Of a stretch of DNA of 35,698 nt, positions 1 to 7,206 are shown piece by piece. Under the pieces are notes generated by a model, which saw only the letters and a program-made list of their open reading frames with translations, was not told the DNA's origin and did no database searches. Position numbers and translations under genes: made by a program. The stretch's first letter is position 1. Each line of letters opens with the position of its first letter. The stretch spans positions 1 to 35,698 of the forward strand of contig CALWRQ010000014.1 of assembly GCA_944383965.1 (NCBI GenBank), in the 5' to 3' direction. This DNA is from an uncultured Lachnospiraceae bacterium (GTDB taxonomy: Bacteria; Bacillota; Clostridia; Lachnospirales; Lachnospiraceae).

Positions 1-111
1 GCAGCGAACAGGGTACTAAAAAGGGGAGGATAAGTATTCATTTCCTCTTTTGTAACTGTTAGTAGTATTGGCATTTTTACGGTTCTTATTCTCCAAGAAG
101 AAGAAATTTTT

Positions 112-2349
112 TTAATTTTTTTCTCCGTCCGTGATTTTCGTCCCGTCATAGAAAAAGCTGAGAATCTGCCGATAATCCTTTCCTTCCTTGGCCATTCCCT
201 GCGCTCCGTTCTGGCTCATCCCAGCCCCGTGTCCATAACCGCCTCCGTAAATTCTGAAAGAGCTGCCGTTCTTTTCAATGGAGATAAATGCGCTGGGCAG
301 AGTCTCCTGGCCGGTCATGGTCTTTCCGTTTTTCATTTTTATGGTAAGGGAAGCGCTGCCCAGCAGGGTGCGGATCCTGCTCTGACCCGTAACGGATTTT
401 ACTCCGTCTGATCCGACAATTTCCAGCTCCTGGGCGATTCCTCCGGCCCCTCTGGACGTTACCTCAATGCTCTCCACCGTTCCGATTCCCGTCACCTTCT
501 GTTCCAGAATCTCGCTGGTTGTGGTTGTCTCCCAGCGGAACAGGGCATAATCGGAATCGTACGCTTTGTAGTTTTTATCCCGTATAAAATTATCAAAGTC
601 CACATTGTTCTTGAGATTGTATCCGTTGGGATTGTCTCCCAGGAACTTGCTCTTCAGATAGGGGACGTCATCCGGATCTCCTCCCCAAATGCCGCCGTCC
701 GTAGTAGCTCCGCAGGAGGTGGAAAAGTAAAAAGCCTCCACCGGCTCCCCTTCATAGGTAAGAATCTGCCCTTTCGTCTCCTCCACAGCCCTGTCGGTTC
801 TGCTGTCTGTGGCGATGTTATTATAAACCTGATAGGTGGTGCTGTCATCCACATGAGCTCCGTACTGGCAGTATCCGTTAGCCTGAATCTGACGGTAGGC
901 ATAGGTTCTGGCGCACACCGCCTGCGCCTTCAGCGCCTCCTCTTCATAGCTGGCCGGCATTTCGCTGGGCACCACCCGTTTCAGGTAGTCCTCCAGAGGA
1001 ACCTCGTTGACCAGCGCCAGCCCCTCCTCCTGAGCAGAAATCTCCAGCCTGCCTTCATAAGAAGGGATTCCCTGGCCTCTTTCCACACTATTCACACAGA
1101 TCTCCCCGTCCTCCAGGGGTTCGGCAATCAGCCTTCCTCCGGCCAGCCGGGCCTCTCCCGCAGACACGGAAAATTCCTCTCCCGCTGCAATCTCCTCCTG
1201 GCCCCCGTCCGCCCATGTAAGCACCATTCCCTTATCACAGGAAAGAACTGCCGACTGGTGGAACAGGCTCCGAAAGCCGGTATCCATGATCATCACCCGG
1301 ATTCTGTCGGCGCTGAAGCCGCGTACGATCAGTGCTGCGCACACCTGTCCGTCGCATACGACGAATTCCTGGTTGTCATAGCCTACCAGAATATCTTTTG
1401 TTTTCTTTTTTTCAAAGCCCCCGTACGTTTTAAAAACCTGGAAAACGGGGCTTAAGGGAAGAACGCCCTGTCCCTCGATCTCTATGAAGTCTGACCCCAC
1501 AGCCAGGACACGCCCCTGCATCCGGTCACTTTTTACCACCGCTTTTTTCGCTTTTCCGTTCTCAAGGTACAGATCCACGATCTGATCATACCACTGGGCT
1601 TTTTCCTTCTCGCTGAAGCTGTTTTTTATCTGCTTTGTGATTCCACCCACATATACCAGGCAGTCTCCGTTTTCCCCGGCGGTGATCCACACATTTTCGT
1701 AAACCGCCTTGTTTGATTCCGGCTCTTCAAAGTGTATCAGGCTGCTTCCCCGGCAGAGAACCTTCAGCTCCCGATCCTCATAATTCTCCAGCGCAAGGCC
1801 TTCGCAGTCCACTTCTCCGGCACTGGTGTAAACCTTCCAGCTGCCCTCGGCTCCCGGAGCGTAGACCGTCAGCTTCCTCTCCTCCACCTGCCCCGCAGAG
1901 TCTGCCGTATTGAGCAGAGAATCATAAAACAGCCACCATTCGTCTTCGGGAATAGGCTTTTCCCGGTTGTTGACCGTAGCTCTGGCCTTGCTCTTCAGCT
2001 GAGAGGAAATGGCTCCTGCCAGCCACTCCACTTCCCCGTAAGTGATGTAGTCTTCCGCGCTTTCTGCCGTAGCAGGAGTCAGCTCTTCCGTCAGGTATCC
2101 GTTTCCGTAGAGGTAATCCATGTATTTTACATACCATTCCTCTGTCTCCCCCGCCTTAAAGCAGGAAGGCCGTTCCTCCAGGAAGCCTTCGCACTCCTCT
2201 TTCGAAACCAGAGCCAGCACTGCCGCCCGGGCCGCCTGCCCCCTGGTTATTCCGTCCTGCACCGGCTCGCAGAGCACAATGCCGATCAGCAAAGCCAAAA
2301 TCAGCACCGGGATCCCTACGATCCAGCAAATCGGTTTCCAATCCTTCAT
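112..2349 (-). CDS. SpoIID/LytB-domain protein with N-terminal membrane anchor
   Basis: A 745-residue protein starting with a short charged stretch and one hydrophobic segment (about residues 8-28), so probably anchored with its bulk outside the membrane. The C-terminal third carries the SpoIID signature: VPLEDYLKRVVPSEMP (about 452-467, containing the Glu that is catalytic in the family), then KAQAVCARTYA, FSTSCGATTDGG (about 545), and a closing GYGHGAGMSQNGAQGMA (about 710). SpoIID proteins are lytic transglycosylases acting on denuded glycan strands during engulfment; LytB-type relatives modify amidases. The protein is about twice the length of classical SpoIID (roughly 340 aa), with an unassigned 400-residue N-terminal extension, so it is probably a paralogue and not SpoIID itself. 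Its ATG directly follows the stop codon of the upstream membrane-protein gene, so the two are probably co-transcribed. Confidence 0.88.
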   Translation of the reverse strand: MKDWKPICWIVGIPVLILALLIGIVLCEPVQDGITRGQAARAAVLALVSKEECEGFLEERPSCFKAGETEEWYVKYMDYLYGNGYLTEELTPATAESAEDYITYGEVEWLAGAISSQLKSKARATVNNREKPIPEDEWWLFYDSLLNTADSAGQVEERKLTVYAPGAEGSWKVYTSAGEVDCEGLALENYEDRELKVLCRGSSLIHFEEPESNKAVYENVWITAGENGDCLVYVGGITKQIKNSFSEKEKAQWYDQIVDLYLENGKAKKAVVKSDRMQGRVLAVGSDFIEIEGQGVLPLSPVFQVFKTYGGFEKKKTKDILVGYDNQEFVVCDGQVCAALIVRGFSADRIRVMIMDTGFRSLFHQSAVLSCDKGMVLTWADGGQEEIAAGEEFSVSAGEARLAGGRLIAEPLEDGEICVNSVERGQGIPSYEGRLEISAQEEGLALVNEVPLEDYLKRVVPSEMPASYEEEALKAQAVCARTYAYRQIQANGYCQYGAHVDDSTTYQVYNNIATDSRTDRAVEETKGQILTYEGEPVEAFYFSTSCGATTDGGIWGGDPDDVPYLKSKFLGDNPNGYNLKNNVDFDNFIRDKNYKAYDSDYALFRWETTTTSEILEQKVTGIGTVESIEVTSRGAGGIAQELEIVGSDGVKSVTGQSRIRTLLGSASLTIKMKNGKTMTGQETLPSAFISIEKNGSSFRIYGGGYGHGAGMSQNGAQGMAKEGKDYRQILSFFYDGTKITDGEKN

Positions 2350-3627
2350 CTAATCCTCTTGCTTTCTGACGTATGTCTTCTGTCCATCCTCTATATAGTC
2401 TAGTTGCTCGTAGTCCTTTGTATTACCGGATAATCCCTTTTTCCGAAGAAAATACTCCACGCCGTCCTTCCCCAGGTTGTAGAGCACCGCAAAGGTGGGA
2501 ACTCCTATGATCATTCCCACAAAGCCGAACAGCCCTCCGAAAAGAAGGATGGAAAACAGCACTCCGAAGCTGGAAATGCCTGTGGAATCTCCCAGAATTT
2601 TCGGTCCCAGAATATTTCCGTCAAACTGCTGAAGCAGAAACACAAAGATAATAAAGTACAGGCACTGTATGGGATTTACAAGAAGAATAAAAAATGCGCT
2701 GGGAATCGCTCCGATAAAGGGGCCGAAAAACGGAATCACATTGGTAACGCCCACGATCACACTCACCAGCATCACGTAAGGCATCTTCATCAGACTCAGG
2801 CAGATGAAGCACAGAATTCCGATAATCAGAGAATCCAGCAGCTTGCCAATGATGAATCCGCCGAAAACCTGATGGATAAAGCGCACTTCTCTGATAACTC
2901 TGTTTGCCAGCGGAACCGGAAGCAGTCCGTACATGATTTTTTTTCCGTGGGAGCAGAAGGAATCCTTGATGTTCAGCATATAAACCATGACAACCACGCC
3001 GATCAGTACATTTTTCAGCACGTTCATCACGCCCATAACTCCGCTGGAAACGCGGGTAATGATATCGCCGACATTGGAAAAAAAGTTTTCATTCAGATTT
3101 GCCAAATTGGGAACAACATTCTGATTCACCCAGTCCTGCAGCTCCAAGCTGGTGCTGTTCAGCCATTCCGTAACCTGGGCTGCCATAGCCGGATTGCTGT
3201 CCAGAATATCCAGAAGCCAGCGTTCCAGATTATTCAGATTGTTGGGAAGAGAGGAAATAATTCCCCGCACGCTGATAATCAGCTGAGGGATAAGTATGGA
3301 CAGCAGACCGCTGACCACAGCAAATAAAACTGCCAGGCTTACGACCGTCCCTGACGCCCGTCCGGCCATAGCAGACCACTTTTTTTCTTTCATAACCTTT
3401 GAAAGTGTCTCTTCCGTCTTTTTGGAAACACGATTATAGATAGGAGTCAGCAGATATGCCAGCACCGCTCCGTAGATCACCGGCATCAGGATACCGGTCA
3501 GAAAGCCTGCCCACCGCTTTACCTTATCCATATGGATCATGGTAAAAACCAGCAGAATGCAGGATGCAACTACCAGGAATGCGGTAATGCCCCAATAAAT
3601 GTAAGTTGAAAATTTCTGGTTTTTCAT
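2350..3627 (-). CDS. AI-2E family (PerM/YtvI-like) membrane protein
   Basis: About 425 residues with an N-terminal pair of transmembrane segments, a soluble, partly amphipathic section (about 110-220), then a dense run of hydrophobic segments including VTNVIPFFGPFIGAIPS and a glycine-rich C-terminal membrane section (FGGLFGFVGMIIGVP). This is the layout of the AI-2E/PerM transporter family; substrates are mostly unknown, and some members are Na+/H+ antiporters or permeases linked to sporulation. ATG at 3627 has GGAG six bases upstream; a GTG four codons earlier (3639) is also possible. The gene is followed immediately by the SpoIID-domain gene. A terminator for the upstream 6S RNA sits about 50 bases before the start, so it probably has its own promoter. 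Confidence 0.85.
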   Translation of the reverse strand: MKNQKFSTYIYWGITAFLVVASCILLVFTMIHMDKVKRWAGFLTGILMPVIYGAVLAYLLTPIYNRVSKKTEETLSKVMKEKKWSAMAGRASGTVVSLAVLFAVVSGLLSILIPQLIISVRGIISSLPNNLNNLERWLLDILDSNPAMAAQVTEWLNSTSLELQDWVNQNVVPNLANLNENFFSNVGDIITRVSSGVMGVMNVLKNVLIGVVVMVYMLNIKDSFCSHGKKIMYGLLPVPLANRVIREVRFIHQVFGGFIIGKLLDSLIIGILCFICLSLMKMPYVMLVSVIVGVTNVIPFFGPFIGAIPSAFFILLVNPIQCLYFIIFVFLLQQFDGNILGPKILGDSTGISSFGVLFSILLFGGLFGFVGMIIGVPTFAVLYNLGKDGVEYFLRKKGLSGNTKDYEQLDYIEDGQKTYVRKQED

Positions 3628-3677
3628 GTTTTTCTCCACTATTTTCCTTTTTTTCTTTTAGTCTATCATACTTTTCC

Positions 3678-3706
3678 AAAAAGATAAAGCGGCGATCTCT
3701 CGCCGC
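3678..3706 (-). terminator. Rho-independent terminator of 6S RNA
   Basis: On minus, a perfect GCGGCGA / TCGCCGC stem (3706-3689) with a four-base loop is followed by TTTATCTTTTT (3688-3678). It lies just after the 6S RNA and before the AI-2E-type gene. Confidence 0.85.
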
Positions 3707-3711
3707 TTTTC

Positions 3712-3912
3712 TCTTTCGTAATCCCAAAATGCCGTCTCTTACTGTTTGACTCCTAGCATTGCTAGGTGGGCAACCTCACTTAAGCTTCTGCCTTCCACTC
3801 AGAGGAGGCCTGACATCCGCTTAAAAATATTGGAATCCCTTATGTCATACTGTAGGTTCAAATAAGGTAAGAGGGTCGAACATTCCAGGAATTACAATCT
3901 TCCCTTTAACTG
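3712..3912 (-). ncRNA. ssrS: 6S RNA
   Basis: This RNA of about 200 nt mimics an open promoter and binds the housekeeping RNA polymerase holoenzyme, lowering transcription in stationary phase. The closing stem is formed by GUAAUUCC...GGAAUGUUCG near the 5' end and GACGGCAUUUUGGGAUUAC near the 3' end. The AUGUUCG / CGGCAU pair matches the corresponding arms of E. coli 6S RNA (GAUGUUCG / GGCGGCAUC). Between them lie long imperfect helices around a central bubble. It has a clear promoter upstream and a terminator downstream and contains no credible ORF. The 5' end is set from the -10 position and the 3' end from the end of the closing stem; both are approximate. Confidence 0.8.
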
Positions 3913-3918
3913 TAAATC

Positions 3919-3947
3919 ATTATACAACAGTTCCTATGTTTTTTCAA
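3919..3947 (-). promoter_or_regulatory. Sigma-A promoter of 6S RNA
   Basis: On minus, TTGAAA (3947-3942), a 17-base spacer, then TATAAT (3924-3919). Expected transcription start is about 3912, at the start of the 6S RNA. Confidence 0.85.
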
Positions 3948-4008
3948 GTTGCTTTTCCTTCCACCTCCGGCCAAAATTCCCAGCCGGCAATGAAAGGAAG
4001 AGCGAAGG

Positions 4009-4269
4009 TTAACTGGCCTCCTGCGTACGCTCCAGCTTGTACTGCTCCATATAAAGGTCCAGATCCTTCAGCAGATCCTCGCAGGAATCGCTGAAAATCC
4101 TAAGTTCCGCTTTCTGGAATGCGTGAAGAGACACTACATCCAGAACCGCGTCCGCGTCAACAGTCCGCCCGCCGCATGCCAGCTCCGCCTTATAGCTGTG
4201 GCGGCCGATAATCTCCATAAACTGCATAATGGAATCCATACTCCAGAAAACGATCTCTTTTTTCGTCAT
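4009..4269 (-). CDS. HPr-like domain protein without the phosphorylatable histidine
   Basis: An 86-aa protein from ATG 4269, chosen over an upstream ATG at 4347 because GAGGAG lies eight bases before it. The pattern KEIVFWSMDSIMQFMEIIG, then a VDADAVLDVVSL segment, then an acidic C-terminal helix follows the HPr fold (PTS phosphocarrier). The canonical GLHxRP motif carrying the catalytic His is absent: the aligned stretch reads SMDSIMQF. It therefore cannot act as a normal phosphocarrier and is more likely a regulatory or structural HPr relative of the kind common in Clostridia. Family assignment rests on pattern recognition only. Confidence 0.65.
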   Translation of the reverse strand: MTKKEIVFWSMDSIMQFMEIIGRHSYKAELACGGRTVDADAVLDVVSLHAFQKAELRIFSDSCEDLLKDLDLYMEQYKLERTQEAS

Positions 4270-4373
4270 GGGGCTTTCTCCTCTTTGCTTTTGTGCTTTT
4301 CTGTGGTTTTCTTTCGTCCATATCCATGCCATGGCCTGTGGGCTCATGGATCCCTGCTGAAAGTTTATATCCT

Positions 4374-4403
4374 ATTATAAACAGGGGCGCCGGCAAAAAG
4401 CAA
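4374..4403 (-). promoter_or_regulatory. Putative sigma-A promoter for the HPr-like gene
   Basis: On minus, TTGCTT (4403-4398), an 18-base spacer and TATAAT (4379-4374). The start would be at about 4367, giving a leader of about 100 nt before ATG 4269. Confidence 0.6.
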
Positions 4404-4515
4404 TCATTTTTAACGGAATTTTTATTTTTTTGAAGTTTTTCTCCTTTCTCAGCCGTTATAATAAACAGGACGGAAAGGGGGCGGGACCATTAATGCAAAT
4501 GAACAGCTGGAACGG

Positions 4516-5049
4516 ATGATCGATCAGTATCAGAATCTGATCTTTTCCATCTGCTGCCGCCTCACAGGCGACTTTTTCGAGGCAGAGGACCTGACTCAGG
4601 ACACTTTCCTGTCCGCCTATAAAAGCCTGTCCTCTTTTGACGGCAAAAATGAGCGGGCATGGCTCTGCCGGATTGCCACCAACAAATGCCTGGACCATCT
4701 GAAGCGGGCCGGACGAAGGTCCGTTCCCACAGAGGAAAGCTTTTTCGCAGCCGTTCCCTCCGCCGCAGACACGCCGGAACGCAGCGCTCTTGACCATGCT
4801 CTCAGAGAGGAACTGAAAGAACGCTGCCTGTCTCTGAAGCCGCCCTACCGTGATGTGGCTCTGGACTATTTTTACTATGAATTGGAGATCAGTGAAATCG
4901 CTGCCAAAACAGGGCGGGGAGTCAAAACCCTGCAGACACAAATATACCGTGCAAAAGCCATGTTAAGAAAGCAATACGGAAAGGAGGAGCCGGAATATGG
5001 ATTATCGAAATCTGACTGCGGACGATCTGAGAAAAGCGGGGGAAAATGA
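4516..5049 (+). CDS. ECF-type RNA polymerase sigma factor
   Basis: 177 residues from ATG 4516. Region 2 is visible as YQNLIFSICCRLTG, then AEDLTQDTFLSAYKSL and NKCLDHLKRAGRR. Region 4 is LKPPYRDVALDYFYYELEISEI followed by a helix-turn-helix ending QIYRAKAMLRK. It would direct RNA polymerase to a stress- or envelope-responsive regulon. The next gene overlaps its 3' end by 53 bases and looks like its anti-sigma factor. The start is uncertain: no good ribosome site precedes 4516, while the in-frame ATT at 4489 lies behind AAAGGGGGCGGG and would add NANEQLER, an N-terminus typical of the family. A TATAAT at 4457-4462 lies upstream, but no -35 at standard spacing is seen. Confidence 0.88.
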   Translation: MIDQYQNLIFSICCRLTGDFFEAEDLTQDTFLSAYKSLSSFDGKNERAWLCRIATNKCLDHLKRAGRRSVPTEESFFAAVPSAADTPERSALDHALREELKERCLSLKPPYRDVALDYFYYELEISEIAAKTGRGVKTLQTQIYRAKAMLRKQYGKEEPEYGLSKSDCGRSEKSGGK

Positions 5050-5434
5050 CTTTCTCGCTGAAGAACTGGCCGACTATGTCGAAGAGAACTTTCTTCTCGC
5101 CGCTCCAAAAAACATGAAGACGTCCATCCTGCGCCAGTGCAGCCGGCCGGACGTTCGTCTGGCCGCTGAGACCAGAGCTTTTCCGCGCCGGATCCGTCTC
5201 CTTCTCTACAGTCTGAAGGTAGGGGCTGCCGTAGCCGCCAGCATTCTTTTGCTGGCTCTTCTGCCCCCCTCATCTCCGACATCCCCTCACAGCGAAAGCC
5301 TGTCTGAGCCGGCCGGTATGTTTTTTCAGGTTCCTCTTTATGAAAAAGCCCGGAAATTCACTGACCGTCTGAGCTTTATTTCCTATGAATTATGTAATTG
5401 GGAGGTCTACCGATATGACAAACAAAAGGAATAA
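4997..5434 (+). CDS. Probable membrane-anchored anti-sigma factor
   Basis: 145 residues. The N-terminal 65 are soluble and charged and contain LAEELADYVEENF, then one transmembrane segment at about 72-90 (LKVGAAVAASILLLALL), then a short outer domain. A short cytoplasmic domain, one membrane pass and a gene overlap with an ECF sigma gene are the usual anti-sigma arrangement. No HxxxCxxC zinc motif is present, so it is not a ZAS-type anti-sigma factor. Start ATG 4997 has GGAGGAGCCGG upstream. The assignment rests mainly on context. Confidence 0.65.
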   Translation: MDYRNLTADDLRKAGENDFLAEELADYVEENFLLAAPKNMKTSILRQCSRPDVRLAAETRAFPRRIRLLLYSLKVGAAVAASILLLALLPPSSPTSPHSESLSEPAGMFFQVPLYEKARKFTDRLSFISYELCNWEVYRYDKQKE

Positions 5435-6008
5435 ATTTCTTACCTTCTGCTGCTCCCTTCTGCCGGGAGCCGGTGAGATGTATCTGGGCTTTATGAAGCA
5501 GGGCATCAGCCTTATGAGCGTTTTTTTTCTGGTATGGGCTGTCAGCGGGCTGCTCAACCTGCCCGCGCTGTTATTTATTGCCCCCGTAATCTGGTTTTAC
5601 AGTTTTTTTCATACGCACAATCTGAATTCCCTGCCTGACGAAGAATTTTACTCTCTGGAAGATGACTATCTCATTCACCTGAAGGCCTTCCCCTTTCTGA
5701 CCAAAGGATGGCTGGAAAAAAACCGAAAGATTGCCGCCGCTGCCTTGATTGTTTTAGGTGCCCTTCTTTTGTGGAACTATATCATAGACTTCCTATATGT
5801 GACCATAGACGTTTTCTCCCTTTCCAGTCGGGTTTATATGCTGCTCCACGCTTTCGGCGACTTCTCTGTCCGGGCCGTGTTTGCAGTCTGCATCATCGTT
5901 CTAGGAATCCATTTAATTCGAAGCAAAAGCAAAGAGCTTTATACGGAAGAAAAGCAGAAAGACGAATCTTTCCCACTGCTTACGCAGAAAGAAGATCAGG
6001 ATCTTTAA
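5415..6008 (+). CDS. Multi-pass membrane protein of the sigma/anti-sigma operon
   Basis: 197 residues from ATG 5415, preferred over 5385 because GGAGG (5401-5405) lies nine bases upstream. The N-terminal part (LTFCCSLLPGAGEMYLGFMKQG) resembles the start of TM2-like or tetratricopeptide-free membrane proteins, with two or three hydrophobic segments before residue 75. A second hydrophobic block (about 100-175) follows a charged loop, and the C-terminus is a charged tail. It overlaps the anti-sigma gene by 20 bases, so it is translationally coupled and may belong to the same envelope-sensing system. I do not recognise a specific function. Confidence 0.7.
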   Translation: MTNKRNKFLTFCCSLLPGAGEMYLGFMKQGISLMSVFFLVWAVSGLLNLPALLFIAPVIWFYSFFHTHNLNSLPDEEFYSLEDDYLIHLKAFPFLTKGWLEKNRKIAAAALIVLGALLLWNYIIDFLYVTIDVFSLSSRVYMLLHAFGDFSVRAVFAVCIIVLGIHLIRSKSKELYTEEKQKDESFPLLTQKEDQDL

Positions 6009-6010
6009 TG

Positions 6011-6089
6011 GCTGTTTGCCTGAGGCAAACAGCCTGAGGGGAGGCCGGAAGCCTCCCCTCAGCCGCCTGCGGCCATCGGCCGCTTTTTT
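6011..6089 (+). terminator. Three stacked hairpins ending in a U-tract
   Basis: Three perfect inverted repeats in a row: GCTGTTTGCC/GGCAAACAGC (6011-6033), CTGAGGGGAGGC/GCCTCCCCTCAG (6034-6062) and GCGGCC/GGCCGC (6069-6083) followed by TTTTTT (6084-6089). The last is a standard plus-strand terminator for the sigma operon. The first two leave no gap between them. A convergent minus-strand gene ends at 6101, so the array may also block transcription from that side. Confidence 0.75.
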
Positions 6090-6100
6090 CATTCGAACGG

Positions 6101-6400
6101 TCAGCCTCCGCAGCCAGTGCCGCAGCCGCACCCCGTATTGCAGCCGCAGCTTGTATTGCAGCCGCAGCCCGTATTGCAGCCGCAGCCCGTATTGCAGCCG
6201 CAGCCCGTATCTCCTCCGGAATTGGAGTTTTCGCAGGTTTCCAGTCCTTTCTGATATCCGTCGTTGAAACCTCCCGAATATCCGCTGTTGAAGCCGTCAT
6301 TCCATCCCCTTCCAAATCCCGCATTAAAGCCTCTCTGGAATTCTGTCATAGTATTTCCATTCTGATTGCCGCAGCATCTGCAGCAGCGATTACACCACAT
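6101..6400 (-). CDS. Cys/Gly-rich repeat protein next to the cotJ operon
   Basis: 99 residues from ATG 6400 (GGAG seven bases upstream; a longer frame to 6475 lacks this). It opens MWCNRCCRCCG, continues with a Gly/aromatic section (FNAGFGRGWNDGFNSGYSGGFNDGYQKG) and ends with five near-identical six-residue repeats of the type GCGCNT, encoded by an 18-bp DNA tandem repeat at about 6110-6210. I do not recognise the family. Its place beside spore-coat genes and its cysteine content suggest a cross-linked spore surface or coat component; a Cys-rich secreted or modified peptide is an alternative. No leader-processing motif is obvious. The tandem repeat makes copy number prone to change. Confidence 0.65.
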   Translation of the reverse strand: MWCNRCCRCCGNQNGNTMTEFQRGFNAGFGRGWNDGFNSGYSGGFNDGYQKGLETCENSNSGGDTGCGCNTGCGCNTGCGCNTSCGCNTGCGCGTGCGG

Positions 6401-6549
6401 ATCTATTCTCCTTTTTTCATGTTTGTACTGTATCTTATGTGGACAGGGGAAAAAGGGTTCCCCTTCTTTTATCATCCTGCCTGTAACCTCTTTTTCCCTC
6501 TTTCATAAACTGATATTAGAAAATCGCCCAATGGAAAGGAGTTTCCTTT

Positions 6550-6759
6550 ATGGATCCCTATATGTCGCAAACACCTTCCGCCGTCATGCCCTGCTCCCCT
6601 TCAGGCGGGCAGCAGCCGGCCATATCCTCTTTCCCTCCAGCCATGGCCTATGTTCCCATGCAGCAGTGGCAGCAGACTTATGATCTGGGTCTGGGATTTT
6701 CCCGCGGTACTATTTTCCCGGAACTGGATCTTCCGTTTATGATGGGGAGGTGCCAGTAA
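6550..6759 (+). CDS. cotJA: Spore coat-associated protein CotJA
   Basis: 69 residues: a Pro/Gln-rich N-terminus, then the family core with YVPMQQW and the highly characteristic GFSRGTIFPELDLPF. CotJA is a small inner-coat component made in the mother cell. Start ATG 6550 follows AAAGGAG. It is the first gene of a compact cotJA-cotJB-cotJC operon; its stop codon is directly followed by the cotJB start. A CATAAACT at 6504-6511 resembles a sigma-E -10 element, but no convincing -35 accompanies it. Confidence 0.93.
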   Translation: MDPYMSQTPSAVMPCSPSGGQQPAISSFPPAMAYVPMQQWQQTYDLGLGFSRGTIFPELDLPFMMGRCQ

Positions 6760-7065
6760 ATGATCAATTCAGCTAAATCTTTTTCCCAGACTTTTTCCTC
6801 TGGCAGCGAAAACTCCGAGGCCGCCCGTATTATGCAGGTCCTCAATCAGGCCAGTTTTGCCCTGGATGACATCGTTTTGTACCTGGATACTCATCCGGCT
6901 GATCCCGACGCTCTTGCTTACTATCAGTATGTGAAGAATCTCCGTTCCCAGGCGATGAATGCCTATACCGATCAGTACGGTCCGCTTCTGAACGATCAGG
7001 TAAATTCCGGCACGGAATGGACCTGGGCAAACGGCCCCTGGCCTTGGGAAGGAGGTATGAACTGA
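6760..7065 (+). CDS. cotJB: Spore coat protein CotJB
   Basis: 101 residues with the CotJB pattern: ALDDIVLYLDTHPADPDAL, then YYQYVKNLRSQAMNAYTDQYGPL, ending with WANGPWPWEGG. Together with CotJA and CotJC it forms part of the inner spore coat. Its start abuts the cotJA stop and its TGA (7063-7065) overlaps the cotJC ATG by one base, so translation of the three genes is coupled. GGAGG for cotJC lies within its 3' end. Confidence 0.93.
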   Translation: MINSAKSFSQTFSSGSENSEAARIMQVLNQASFALDDIVLYLDTHPADPDALAYYQYVKNLRSQAMNAYTDQYGPLLNDQVNSGTEWTWANGPWPWEGGMN

Positions 7066-7178
7066 TGTGGGTCTATGAAAAACGACTGCAGTATCCTGTA
7101 AATATTAAAAATCCGGATCCGAAGCTGGCGCAGTTTATTATGAGTCAGTATGGTGGCCCCGAGTGCGGGAACCTATAA
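7065..7178 (+). pseudogene. cotJC: cotJC 5' fragment, interrupted by the prophage
   Basis: The frame reads MWVYEKRLQYPVNIKN, PDPKLAQFIMSQYGGP, which is the conserved N-terminus of CotJC, a manganese-catalase-like spore coat enzyme of roughly 190 residues. After GGP(E) the similarity stops and the frame ends five codons later (ECGNL, TAA at 7176-7178). From there the DNA belongs to the prophage, whose endolysin gene ends (on minus) at 7207. The remaining 3' part of cotJC is not in the window and should lie at the far right prophage end. Excision would be expected to restore the gene, so the host allele may be functional after excision. Confidence 0.88.
7150..7163. other. Probable left attachment site (attL core region)
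   Basis: The junction between cotJC and prophage is placed here because cotJC similarity ends at codons for GGP(E), TGGTGGCCCCGAG. The exact core cannot be read without the right end. Serine-recombinase cores are often only two bases and cannot be distinguished here. Confidence 0.55.
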
Positions 7179-7206
7179 TATAGAAGAAAGGGCCTTTTGC
7201 ACCGGA

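Noticed and set aside
1-111. Left edge, 111 bases downstream of the SpoIID-domain gene
   Set aside because: Only A/T-rich sequence and weak inverted repeats; no gene or convincing terminator could be supported.
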